Of a stretch of DNA of 64,000 nucleotides, positions 32,593 to 40,612 are shown piece by piece. The stretch comes from Terriglobales bacterium. Its GTDB lineage: Bacteria; Acidobacteriota; Terriglobia; Terriglobales; Acidobacteriaceae. The position numbers and the translations under genes were made by a program. The stretch covers positions 85,938-149,937 of the forward strand of contig DASSIZ010000117.1 in the NCBI GenBank assembly GCA_035691485.1. Reading direction: 5' to 3'. The notes under the pieces were generated by a model. That model was not told where the DNA came from. It made no database searches and was given only the letters and a program-made list of their open reading frames with translations. Each line of letters starts with the position of its first letter. Position 1 is the first letter of the stretch.

Positions 32593-34313
32593 TATTCCAC
32601 ACGCTGCGGAAACGAGAAATTGGGGGTGATATCCACCGGAACGTCGGCCACGGTGTCGAGCGCGGCTTTCAAATCCGGCGGCATGACGTCGTACCTGGCA
32701 AACCAGTTCTCGGCGCGGGCGCGATCGCCGGTGGCTTCCATCTCCAGCAACTCCTTGGCGAGCGCCGCGATGGACACCGCCGTACGGGCATAGTCGATCA
32801 CATACTTGCCGCTGGCTTCGCGCTGGATGGCCTTCTGCTCGAACAGATAATTGAACTCCATCATCTCGGCCTTGCCGTGCGCTTCGGCGGTACCGAAGCG
32901 CATAGTACGAAAAAGCCCCGCGAGATAGGAAGAGTAAAACTCCGGCAGCCGATCTTTGGGAATGGCGCCGTGATCCACCAGCCACTTCAGGCCGAACAGA
33001 CCGACCACATCGGCCTTCGCTTCTTCGAGGCCGCTGAATGCCGGCCCGATGGCCTCGCGGATGTCCACCTGCTTGCCGTTCTGGCGCGCGAAGGCGGGGC
33101 CAAGCCCATGACAGATCTCGTGGAGCAGGGTATGCGCCAGGTATCCCTCGCCGGAAGCCTGCGCGGCCTGGTCGGCGCGCATGATTCTTTTGGCGATAGG
33201 AAGAATGACGAAGTTGACGCGCGCGTCCATGAAGTTCTTGAAAAAAATCTTCTTGGTGCCCTTCTCCTGGTGAATGCGCGAGTCATTGGGGAGATTGTCG
33301 GCGACGGCCTGGTAGCCGTGATTGAGGTCACCGGCGCGGAAGGGCGTGTCCATGACTTCCATTGGCGTCTGATGGCCGCGCTTGGAGGGCCGATCCTCGG
33401 CGGCGAGGGGTAGCGCGTCCTGGATGTCGGGAATATATTTTTCGTACAGGCTGAGCTTCTTGCTCTCCGCCTCATTGCGAATGAGGACAGCGGCGCCGTA
33501 GCTGGTCTTCACGCCGAGAAGCCCGTCTTCGTAAGTTTCGTAGGGCGCGAAAATGACGTCGAACTTGGGATTCTTGAGATCGAGCCAGGCAAGATCGCTA
33601 TTGTAGTAGTCGTCGGTGAGTAGAGCGTCGGCGCGAAGACGAAGGAAGCCGGCGAACTGCGGCTCGTCAGCAAGTTCGGCAGCCGCGCGCAGCGCCTTGG
33701 CCGCCGGCTCCAGGAACGAGCGGTAGGCGACGCGGTAAGGGACGCCTTCGAGCTGGTTCCCTTTCCAGCGCACGACGGTCTGCGGACCGTAGATGGCGGA
33801 TTTTGCGTCCGGGTGCTGCTTGACGTAGTCATCAACCTGGTCCCGGGTGAGTCCGGTCGGGTAGAAGCCGCGGCCGGGATACATGGGCGGGCAGGGGTCA
33901 GTCCCTGCCTGAGCGCAGACAAACGGCTGGTTGTCTTCCAGCAGGTCGAAGCGCGCGGCATTAATGAAAATGTATTTGCGGGCAAGCTGCTCGCTCGGAT
34001 CTTTGCTGGCGGCAAGTTGCTGGTAGAGGCTCAGAGCATCGGGATCGCTCTGGCGCCAGAAGATGTCCTCGATGTAGCGGCTGGCCTGGACCAGTTTCTC
34101 CACGAGTTGGCGTTCGCGCAGGCTGAGGCCGGAGGGCAACGGCATTTCCACGGGCTTGAACTTGGCGACGCGCTGGCCGATATCGGGGACGACTTTCACG
34201 GCAGGCGTGCCGCCGGTTTTTCTGGATGAATCAGGTTTCGTTTGCGGATGAGCAATCGGCGGCATGAGCAGCACCAGGGACGCAATGGCGAATCGAACGC
34301 CCGCGTTTCGCAT
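32592..34313 (-). CDS. M49-like (DPP III-type) zinc metallopeptidase
   Basis: 573 residues with a signal peptide (1-24) or N-terminal anchor. Zinc site HEICHGLGP (398-406) followed by EEAKAD at about 428-433, an arrangement related to the HExxGH...EExRAE pattern of dipeptidyl peptidase III-type proteins. N-terminal domain has GLSLRERQLVEKLVQASRYIEDIFWRQ. Open frame continues upstream, but the ATG at 34313 begins the signal peptide and is preferred. Overlaps the PilZ gene by one base. Confidence 0.72.
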   Translation of the reverse strand: MRNAGVRFAIASLVLLMPPIAHPQTKPDSSRKTGGTPAVKVVPDIGQRVAKFKPVEMPLPSGLSLRERQLVEKLVQASRYIEDIFWRQSDPDALSLYQQLAASKDPSEQLARKYIFINAARFDLLEDNQPFVCAQAGTDPCPPMYPGRGFYPTGLTRDQVDDYVKQHPDAKSAIYGPQTVVRWKGNQLEGVPYRVAYRSFLEPAAKALRAAAELADEPQFAGFLRLRADALLTDDYYNSDLAWLDLKNPKFDVIFAPYETYEDGLLGVKTSYGAAVLIRNEAESKKLSLYEKYIPDIQDALPLAAEDRPSKRGHQTPMEVMDTPFRAGDLNHGYQAVADNLPNDSRIHQEKGTKKIFFKNFMDARVNFVILPIAKRIMRADQAAQASGEGYLAHTLLHEICHGLGPAFARQNGKQVDIREAIGPAFSGLEEAKADVVGLFGLKWLVDHGAIPKDRLPEFYSSYLAGLFRTMRFGTAEAHGKAEMMEFNYLFEQKAIQREASGKYVIDYARTAVSIAALAKELLEMEATGDRARAENWFARYDVMPPDLKAALDTVADVPVDITPNFSFPQRVE

Positions 34314-34440
34314 AGGGTGAAGATTGTAATTGAAGCGCCTTGAAAACGGTGCCTGCAGATTCAGGCGCGCAGGGTCCTCGACTTTGCGTGCGGCCTCGCT
34401 CGGATGACAAGCGCCGGGAGTTCGTGGAATATTGAAGGCC

Positions 34441-35154
34441 ATGTCCGCCCAAGTCCCAATGAACGGCGCGCAGACGCTGCTCATCGATGCCGATGACACG
34501 CTGTGGGAAAACAACGTGTATTTCGAGCGCGCGATTGCCAAGTTCATCTCGTTCCTGAACCATCGCGAGTATTCGCCGGAGCGGGTGCGGGAAGTGCTCA
34601 ACGAAGTGGAGCGCGAATGCATTCTGTCGCACGGTTACGGGCTGATCAGCTTCGCGCATGCACTGATGCGGACTTTCGAGCAACTGGCGGTGGAGCCGGT
34701 CACGCCCGAGCAGCACGAACGCATTCACAGCTTCGCGCACGCCATTGCCGAGCACCCGGTGGAAATCATCGCGGCGGTGCCGGAGACGCTGCAGTACCTG
34801 TCGGCGAAGCACCACCTGATCCTGGTGACCAAGGGAAACGTCACCGAACAGTCGGGCAAGGTGGAACGGTCGGGGCTGAAGGATTACTTCGCGGCAGTGG
34901 AAATTGTGGCCGAGAAGAACGCGCAGACGTATGAAGAGGTGGTCGGGAAGTACGGACTGGCGCACGCTGCCACGTGGATGATCGGAAACAGCCCGAAATC
35001 AGACATCAATCCCGCACTGGAGGCAGGACTGAACGCGGTCTTCGTTCCGCACGACCAGACGTGGATCCTGGAGCACGAGGAAGTGGCGAAGCCACCGGCG
35101 GGGCAGCGACTCCTGGTGTTGGAGAAGTTTGCCGGGTTGAGAGAACACTTTTGA
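34441..35154 (+). CDS. HAD family hydrolase (phosphatase)
   Basis: 237 residues. HAD motif I DADDTLW (D16 nucleophile, D18 acid/base), motif II VTKGN, motif III lysine around KNAQTYEE, motif IV GNSPKSDI. Cap domain is all-helical between motifs I and II. GAAGG ribosome site. Substrate unknown. Divergent from the M49-like gene with a ~128-base spacer. Confidence 0.88.
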   Translation: MSAQVPMNGAQTLLIDADDTLWENNVYFERAIAKFISFLNHREYSPERVREVLNEVERECILSHGYGLISFAHALMRTFEQLAVEPVTPEQHERIHSFAHAIAEHPVEIIAAVPETLQYLSAKHHLILVTKGNVTEQSGKVERSGLKDYFAAVEIVAEKNAQTYEEVVGKYGLAHAATWMIGNSPKSDINPALEAGLNAVFVPHDQTWILEHEEVAKPPAGQRLLVLEKFAGLREHF

Positions 35155-35314
35155 AAGAGCCGGCAGACGGTTGTCGTGCCCGAATACATCGTAACTGCTT
35201 GCGAGCACAGGAGTTCGAACCTACTTAGCCAACACGGGGTGATAGGGCGCGAACCGCGGCGGCGTGGTAATCTCAACTTGCTCTGCATTGCGATTCTTCA
35301 TCCCGCACGCGACG

Positions 35315-36568
35315 ATGGGAGTGAAGAACGATAATTTCCGGCGGCTTCTGCTCACCTTCCAAGCCCTCAGCGAATTGGGCTCGGAGATGACGGCAGACAC
35401 CGATTTTCCGCAACGCGCACATGCCATCCTTTCCTGCCTGATGGAGGCGTCGGAGGCGCGCGAGGGCGCGCTGTTCGTGTTCCGCGACAAGCCTGCAGTG
35501 TTGGCCGCAGTGGCGGCAACAGGGTTCAGCGTTTTCCCGCAACAGGCCGTCATTCCGCTTCTTCCCAAGCATGTTCATGCGCTCAACAACGTACGCGCGC
35601 CGATGCTGATTTCGCGTACCACGTGGGACCAGTACCTGAGTTCGAATGGGAACGTGGCGCCGGAGTTGTTCAAATGCATCGCGGCACTGAGGGTCAGCGG
35701 CAAACTGGTGGGAATGGTGGCGCTGGGGCACCGCAGCGAGGACACGCAGTACGGCGAAGAGGACCTGCAGGCGATCAACATGATGGTGCACTACGTGGCG
35801 CTGGCGGTGCACAACCACACGCTGTCGGAGTCGCTGGCGCAGAGAGTGTCGGAACACCTGAAGCTGCTCGGATCGGTGCACAACTTTTACGACACGGCGC
35901 TGGAAACATTCGCCAACGCCATCGACATCAAGCACGTCAACGTGCGCGGGCACTCGCTGCGTGTGGGGCGGTACATGGCGGGAATCGCCGAGGCCATGGG
36001 ATTGGACCAGCCGGAGGTTTCAGGATTGCGCGCGGCAGGATACCTGCACGACATTGGGAAGGTCGCGGTGGACAAGCGTCTCTTCGCCAAGCCGAGCGCA
36101 CTCGATGAAGAGGAATTTCGCGAGATGGCCGACCATACGGTGGTGGGTCACCAGATCGTGCAGGGCGTGGAGTTTCCGTGGCCGAAGGTACCCGAGGTGG
36201 TCCGTTCGCATCATGAGCGGACGGACCGCACGGGCTATCCGGACCATTTGGCGGCGGATGAGATTTCCATGCCGGCGAGAATTACGGCGGTGGCGGACAC
36301 GTTTGATGCGATGACCAGCGAGCGCCCCTACCGGCCAGGACTGTCAGTGGGCGAGGCGCTGAGCGAGATCGCGCGCATTGCGCCCCTCAAGTTCGACAGC
36401 AACGCGGTGCAGGCGCTGATGGTGCAGGTGCGTCGCGACGCAGTGGGGCGAAAAGAGAACCGGTTCCTGGACGACAGGATCGTGTGCAATATCGCACCTG
36501 CGGATATTGACGTGCTGGCTTCGGCGCTCAACCACAAGATCACGCACGGAAAAATCTACTCGGCGTAG
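35315..36568 (+). CDS. GAF and HD-GYP domain protein (probable c-di-GMP phosphodiesterase)
   Basis: 417 residues. GAF-like domain (about 15-160), then HD-GYP domain. Metal pair HDIGK (H245, D246), then HHERTDRTGYP (299-309): the canonical HHExxDGxGYP has Gly at the position where this protein has Arg. No signal or membrane segment. Two PilZ proteins occur in the window, consistent with c-di-GMP signalling. The start is uncertain; no strong ribosome site. Confidence 0.88.
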   Translation: MGVKNDNFRRLLLTFQALSELGSEMTADTDFPQRAHAILSCLMEASEAREGALFVFRDKPAVLAAVAATGFSVFPQQAVIPLLPKHVHALNNVRAPMLISRTTWDQYLSSNGNVAPELFKCIAALRVSGKLVGMVALGHRSEDTQYGEEDLQAINMMVHYVALAVHNHTLSESLAQRVSEHLKLLGSVHNFYDTALETFANAIDIKHVNVRGHSLRVGRYMAGIAEAMGLDQPEVSGLRAAGYLHDIGKVAVDKRLFAKPSALDEEEFREMADHTVVGHQIVQGVEFPWPKVPEVVRSHHERTDRTGYPDHLAADEISMPARITAVADTFDAMTSERPYRPGLSVGEALSEIARIAPLKFDSNAVQALMVQVRRDAVGRKENRFLDDRIVCNIAPADIDVLASALNHKITHGKIYSA

Positions 36569-36620
36569 AGCGGCGCGGGCCAAGCGATCTGCACACACCA
36601 CTCGGTGCGATAATTGCCGG

Positions 36621-37046
36621 ATGCCGGCGGTCTCTGTGACTCGTTTGCGTGTCCGTTCTTGGCGACACATTCTGCCCTTCCTGTTCTTCACTCTGCGTGC
36701 TTTCCGGCAAGCGAAAGTTGCTGAAGGTAATCTCCATGTTGCGCTACTCCGCGATACCAAGAGCACGTTTTGGACCCGCAAGGTTTGGACGACAGAAGCG
36801 GAAATGAGATCCTTCATGATGTCTGGGCCGCATCGCCAGGTGATGCCCCGACTGCTGGATTGGTGTGATGAGGCCGCGTTGGTTCACTGGAGGCAGGACA
36901 CCGACCGGGAGACAGACTGGTACGAAGCCCACCAACGTCTTCAGCAAGAAGGCCGGCTGTCGAAAGTACGTTACCCCTCACTAGCGCACGAGAGATTTGA
37001 CATACCGCGACCCAGAAACGCGGCCAAGAATTCGCAACAGGCGTAA
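36621..37046 (+). CDS. DUF3291/antibiotic monooxygenase-like dimeric alpha-beta barrel protein
   Basis: 141 residues from ATG at 36621. Pattern VSVTRLRVRSW...TFWTRKVW...MRSFMMSGPHRQVMPRLLDWCDEAALVHW matches DUF3291 and spheroidene-monooxygenase-like barrels. Catalytic role not provable. Standalone gene between HD-GYP and DUF1800 genes. Confidence 0.72.
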   Translation: MPAVSVTRLRVRSWRHILPFLFFTLRAFRQAKVAEGNLHVALLRDTKSTFWTRKVWTTEAEMRSFMMSGPHRQVMPRLLDWCDEAALVHWRQDTDRETDWYEAHQRLQQEGRLSKVRYPSLAHERFDIPRPRNAAKNSQQA

Positions 37047-37186
37047 CCGGCAGCCGGTACGGCAGCCAAGTACCGGCCCCGTTCCGGACGGAGTAACGGC
37101 CTCATGAACCGGCTGAAATCCAGCAACTTCCCTGCTGCAAATGGGTTCATAATCAGCATCGGATGGCAGCCGTTCGGAGAGCCACA

Positions 37187-39265
37187 ATGCAACGCAAGCA
37201 ACTGACGATCCTGCTGATCGTACTCGCCTGTGCAGTATCGGCCTCGGTCTGGGCCGGCAGTAAGAGAAAAGATAAAGACAAAAAAGCTGCGGCTGTGCCG
37301 CAAATGGATGAGCGGCAGCGGGCCATACACGCGCTGAACCGGTTGACCTTTGGGCCGCGTCCGGGCGACGTGGACCGGGTGGCGGCAATGGGCGTGAACA
37401 AGTGGATCGAGCAGCAGCTGCATCCGGAAAAAATCGATGACTCCGCGTTGGAAGCGCGGCTGGAGCCGCTGCGCACGCTGCGAATGGATGCGCGCCAGCT
37501 GGTGGAGAACTTCCCTCCTCCGCAAGTCATCAAGCAGGTCGCGGAAGGAAAGAAGTCCATGCCGTCGGACAAGGCGGAGCGCGCGATCTACGAAACCCAG
37601 GTCGAGAAATACCACAACCAGCAAGAAAAGAAGGCGGCGAAGGCGGAACCGGTGAATCAAGCCGGCGATGACCAGGGGACGATGCTGACCGAGGAGCAAC
37701 GGGCGGAGCGTCGCGAGGCGCGCATGTACGCACGAGAGCAGGTGGACAACATCCTGGCCCTACCGACGCCGGACAAGCGCATGCAGGCGATTTTGGCAAT
37801 GAAGCCCGAGCAGCGGCAGATGCTGGCCCGGGCCCTTCCACCGGAAGATCGGGAGCAGTTGATGAACTCGCTGACGCCGCAACAACGCGAGCAGCTGATG
37901 GCGATGAATAACCCCCAGCAGGTGGTGGCGACGGAGCTGATGCAGGGCAAGATCCTGCGCGCGGCATACAGCGAACGGCAACTCGACGAGGTGATGACCG
38001 ATTTCTGGTTCAACCACTTCAACGTGTTTATCGGCAAGGGAGCCGACCGTTACCTGGTAACGGAATACGAGCGCGATGTGATTCGTCCGCATGCTCTCGG
38101 CAAATTCCAGGACCTATTGATGGCGACCGCCAAGAGCCCTGCAATGCTGTTCTACCTGGACAACTGGCAGAGCGTTGGACCGCGTTCGCAGGTCGGACTG
38201 GGCGAGGCGCCACGATCGATGAACAACCCTCGCATGCGGAATGGGCGGTTGGGAGGTCCGTTCGGCACCGGGCCGTTCGGCAGGCCGTATCCGTACCCAC
38301 GGCCGCAGCAACGCGCGCCGCAGCAGACGCAGGCAAAGGGCAAGAAACAACAGCGCGGACTGAACGAGAACTACGCGCGTGAAGTGATGGAACTGCACAC
38401 GCTCGGCGTCGATGGCGGATACACGCAGAAAGACGTCACCGAACTGGCGCGGGTGCTGACCGGATGGACAATCAAGGAGCCGCGGAAGGGCGGAGACTTC
38501 GAGTTCAACGAGCGCATGCACGAGCCGGGAACGAAGTTCGTGCTGGGACACAACATCAAGGAACACGGTGAGGATGAAGGCAAGGAGATGCTGAAGCTGC
38601 TGGCGCATCATCCTTCGACGGCGCACTTCATCTCCAAAAAACTGGCCACGCGATTCGTGTCGGATAATCCGCCGGAGGCTCTGGTCAATCGCATGGCGGA
38701 GACGTTCCTGAAGAGCGATGGGGACATCCGGCAGGTGCTGCGGACGATGTTCCAGTCGCCGGAATTCTGGGCGCCGGAGGCGTTTCGAGCGAAGGTGAAA
38801 ACGCCGCTGGAGTTCCTGGTTTCCGCGGTGCGGGCAAGCGGGGCCGATATCGCTAATGCAATGCCGCTGGTGCAGACGCTCAACCAGATGGGCATGCCGC
38901 TGTACGGAGCGCAGCCGCCGACCGGGTACTCGATGAAGGCTGAGACCTGGGTGAATTCGTCGGCGCTGCTGAACCGGATGAATTTCGCGCTGCGGTTCAC
39001 GTCGGGAAGAATGCCGGGGATGTCGTTCGCGCCGGAGCGCGTGCTCGGATCCACGGAAGTTCCCTCCGACACGAACGTGGTTCTAGCGCGACTGGAAGAC
39101 GCACTGCTGGCGGGAGACTTGTCGAAACAGACGCACGAGACAATTCTCAAGCACGCGATGGAACCTGAGGTAACCGGGCGGGTGCTGGATGATCCGTCGC
39201 GTCCGGTGAATGCGGGAGTACTGGCAGGGCTGATTTTGGGGTCACCGGAATTTCAGAAACGCTGA
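37187..39265 (+). CDS. DUF1800 family secreted protein
   Basis: 692 residues. Signal peptide (1-23, ACAVSASVWAG), then a Lys-rich stretch. DUF1800 segments: AIHALNRLTFGPRPGDV, LDEVMTDFWFNHFNVFIGKGAD, NENYAREVMELHTLGVDGGYTQKDV, LTGWTI, MFQSPEFW. Two insertions: a charged helical one (about 166-255) with Gln/Glu-rich repeats such as TPQQREQLM, and a Gly/Pro-rich one (about 344-390). GGAG ribosome site. DUF1501 gene follows in 64 bases; the two families commonly occur as a pair. Confidence 0.92.
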   Translation: MQRKQLTILLIVLACAVSASVWAGSKRKDKDKKAAAVPQMDERQRAIHALNRLTFGPRPGDVDRVAAMGVNKWIEQQLHPEKIDDSALEARLEPLRTLRMDARQLVENFPPPQVIKQVAEGKKSMPSDKAERAIYETQVEKYHNQQEKKAAKAEPVNQAGDDQGTMLTEEQRAERREARMYAREQVDNILALPTPDKRMQAILAMKPEQRQMLARALPPEDREQLMNSLTPQQREQLMAMNNPQQVVATELMQGKILRAAYSERQLDEVMTDFWFNHFNVFIGKGADRYLVTEYERDVIRPHALGKFQDLLMATAKSPAMLFYLDNWQSVGPRSQVGLGEAPRSMNNPRMRNGRLGGPFGTGPFGRPYPYPRPQQRAPQQTQAKGKKQQRGLNENYAREVMELHTLGVDGGYTQKDVTELARVLTGWTIKEPRKGGDFEFNERMHEPGTKFVLGHNIKEHGEDEGKEMLKLLAHHPSTAHFISKKLATRFVSDNPPEALVNRMAETFLKSDGDIRQVLRTMFQSPEFWAPEAFRAKVKTPLEFLVSAVRASGADIANAMPLVQTLNQMGMPLYGAQPPTGYSMKAETWVNSSALLNRMNFALRFTSGRMPGMSFAPERVLGSTEVPSDTNVVLARLEDALLAGDLSKQTHETILKHAMEPEVTGRVLDDPSRPVNAGVLAGLILGSPEFQKR

Positions 39266-39329
39266 TCGGTGGCCGGTTATGCATGGGTCCGTTGTCTCGC
39301 TCAGGATGACAGGAGTTCAGGAGTTTCGC

Positions 39330-40571
39330 ATGGCGATAACACGGAGAGTATTTCTCAAGGGCGGCGCGATCGCAGTGGTGGGCACGACAGTGGTGCCGGC
39401 ATTTCTGCAGCGGGTGGCATTGGCATCGGACAAGGCGGCGACCGGCAAGAAACGGTTCGTCGTAATTTTTCAGCGCGGGGCGGCCGACGGGTTGAACATC
39501 GTGGTGCCGCACGCGGAACAGAGTTACTACTCGATGCGTCCGACGATCGCAATCCCGCGGCAGCAGGTGATTGATCTTGACGGATTCTTCGGATTGCACC
39601 CGGCGATGGCGTCATTCAAGCCGTTGTGGGACCAGGGACACCTGGCGATCGTGCACGCGGCCGGATCGCCGGACCCGACGCGCTCCCACTTTGACGCGCA
39701 GGATTACATGGAGTCGGGCACGCCGGGGCTGAAGTCCACCGAGGACGGCTGGCTGAACCGAGCGCTGCGCAACCCGGCGGAGAAAGATAACTCGCCGTTT
39801 CGCGCGATCGCGCTGGGCAGCGCGCTGCCGAGAATGCTGGCCGGGAGCGCGCCGGCGGTAGCCGTGAGCAACGTGAACGATTTCGGCGTGGGCGGGCGTA
39901 ATCCGCAGGCGCAGCCGCTGTCCAACACATTCGAAGCAATGTATGACCATTCCGTGGACGCGGTGTTGCACGGCACCGGCCAGGAGACGTTCGACGCGGT
40001 GAAGATGCTGAAGTCGGCGGACCCGCAGAAGTACACGCCGGCGCCGGGCGCGAATTACCCGCGCGGGCCGCTGGGGAACGCGCTGCGCCAGGTGGCGCAG
40101 TTGATGAAAGCGGACCTGGGGGTGGAGGTTGCGTTCTCCGATGTCGGCGGTTGGGACCACCATGTGAACGAAGGTTCCGTGCAAGGGCAGATCGCGCAAA
40201 GAGTCGGCGAGTTGTCGCAGGCGATGTCGGCGTTCTGGACCGACATGGGGAACATGGCGGAAGACACCGTGGTGGTGACGATGTCGGAATTCGGGCGCAC
40301 CGCGCGCGAGAACGGCAACCGCGGCACCGATCACGGTCACGCAAACGTGATGTTCATCATGGGCGGGCCGGTAAAGGGACGCCGCGTCTATGGACGCTGG
40401 CCGGGACTGGCTCCGGAGCACCTCTACGAGGGCCGGGACCTGGCGTTAACAACGGACTTTCGCACCGTGCTGAGCGAGGTGATTTACCGGCACCTGGGCA
40501 ACCGAAACCTGGGCACGGTGTTCCCAGGGTTTGAAGCCAACCCGGGATCATTCTTGAAATTCATCGCATAA
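39330..40571 (+). CDS. DUF1501 family protein, Tat-exported
   Basis: 413 residues. N-terminus MAITRRVFLKGGAIAVVG is a twin-arginine signal. Alkaline-phosphatase-like sulfatase-related DUF1501 fold: FQRGAADGLNIVVPH, SHFDAQDYMESGTPG, SDVGGWDHHVNEGS, TMSEFGRTARENGNRGTDHGHA. CAGGAG ribosome site. Role unknown; the DUF1800-DUF1501 pair is typical of exported proteins in Planctomycetota, Acidobacteriota and Proteobacteria. Confidence 0.93.
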   Translation: MAITRRVFLKGGAIAVVGTTVVPAFLQRVALASDKAATGKKRFVVIFQRGAADGLNIVVPHAEQSYYSMRPTIAIPRQQVIDLDGFFGLHPAMASFKPLWDQGHLAIVHAAGSPDPTRSHFDAQDYMESGTPGLKSTEDGWLNRALRNPAEKDNSPFRAIALGSALPRMLAGSAPAVAVSNVNDFGVGGRNPQAQPLSNTFEAMYDHSVDAVLHGTGQETFDAVKMLKSADPQKYTPAPGANYPRGPLGNALRQVAQLMKADLGVEVAFSDVGGWDHHVNEGSVQGQIAQRVGELSQAMSAFWTDMGNMAEDTVVVTMSEFGRTARENGNRGTDHGHANVMFIMGGPVKGRRVYGRWPGLAPEHLYEGRDLALTTDFRTVLSEVIYRHLGNRNLGTVFPGFEANPGSFLKFIA

Positions 40572-40612
40572 CTTGGAATCGGCCTGGCGCCCAAATCACC
40601 CATCTGTGTTGT

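Noticed and set aside
35205..35240. tRNA-like T-arm GGTTCGAAC on the minus strand
   Set aside because: The T-stem does not pair and no acceptor or anticodon arm is found.
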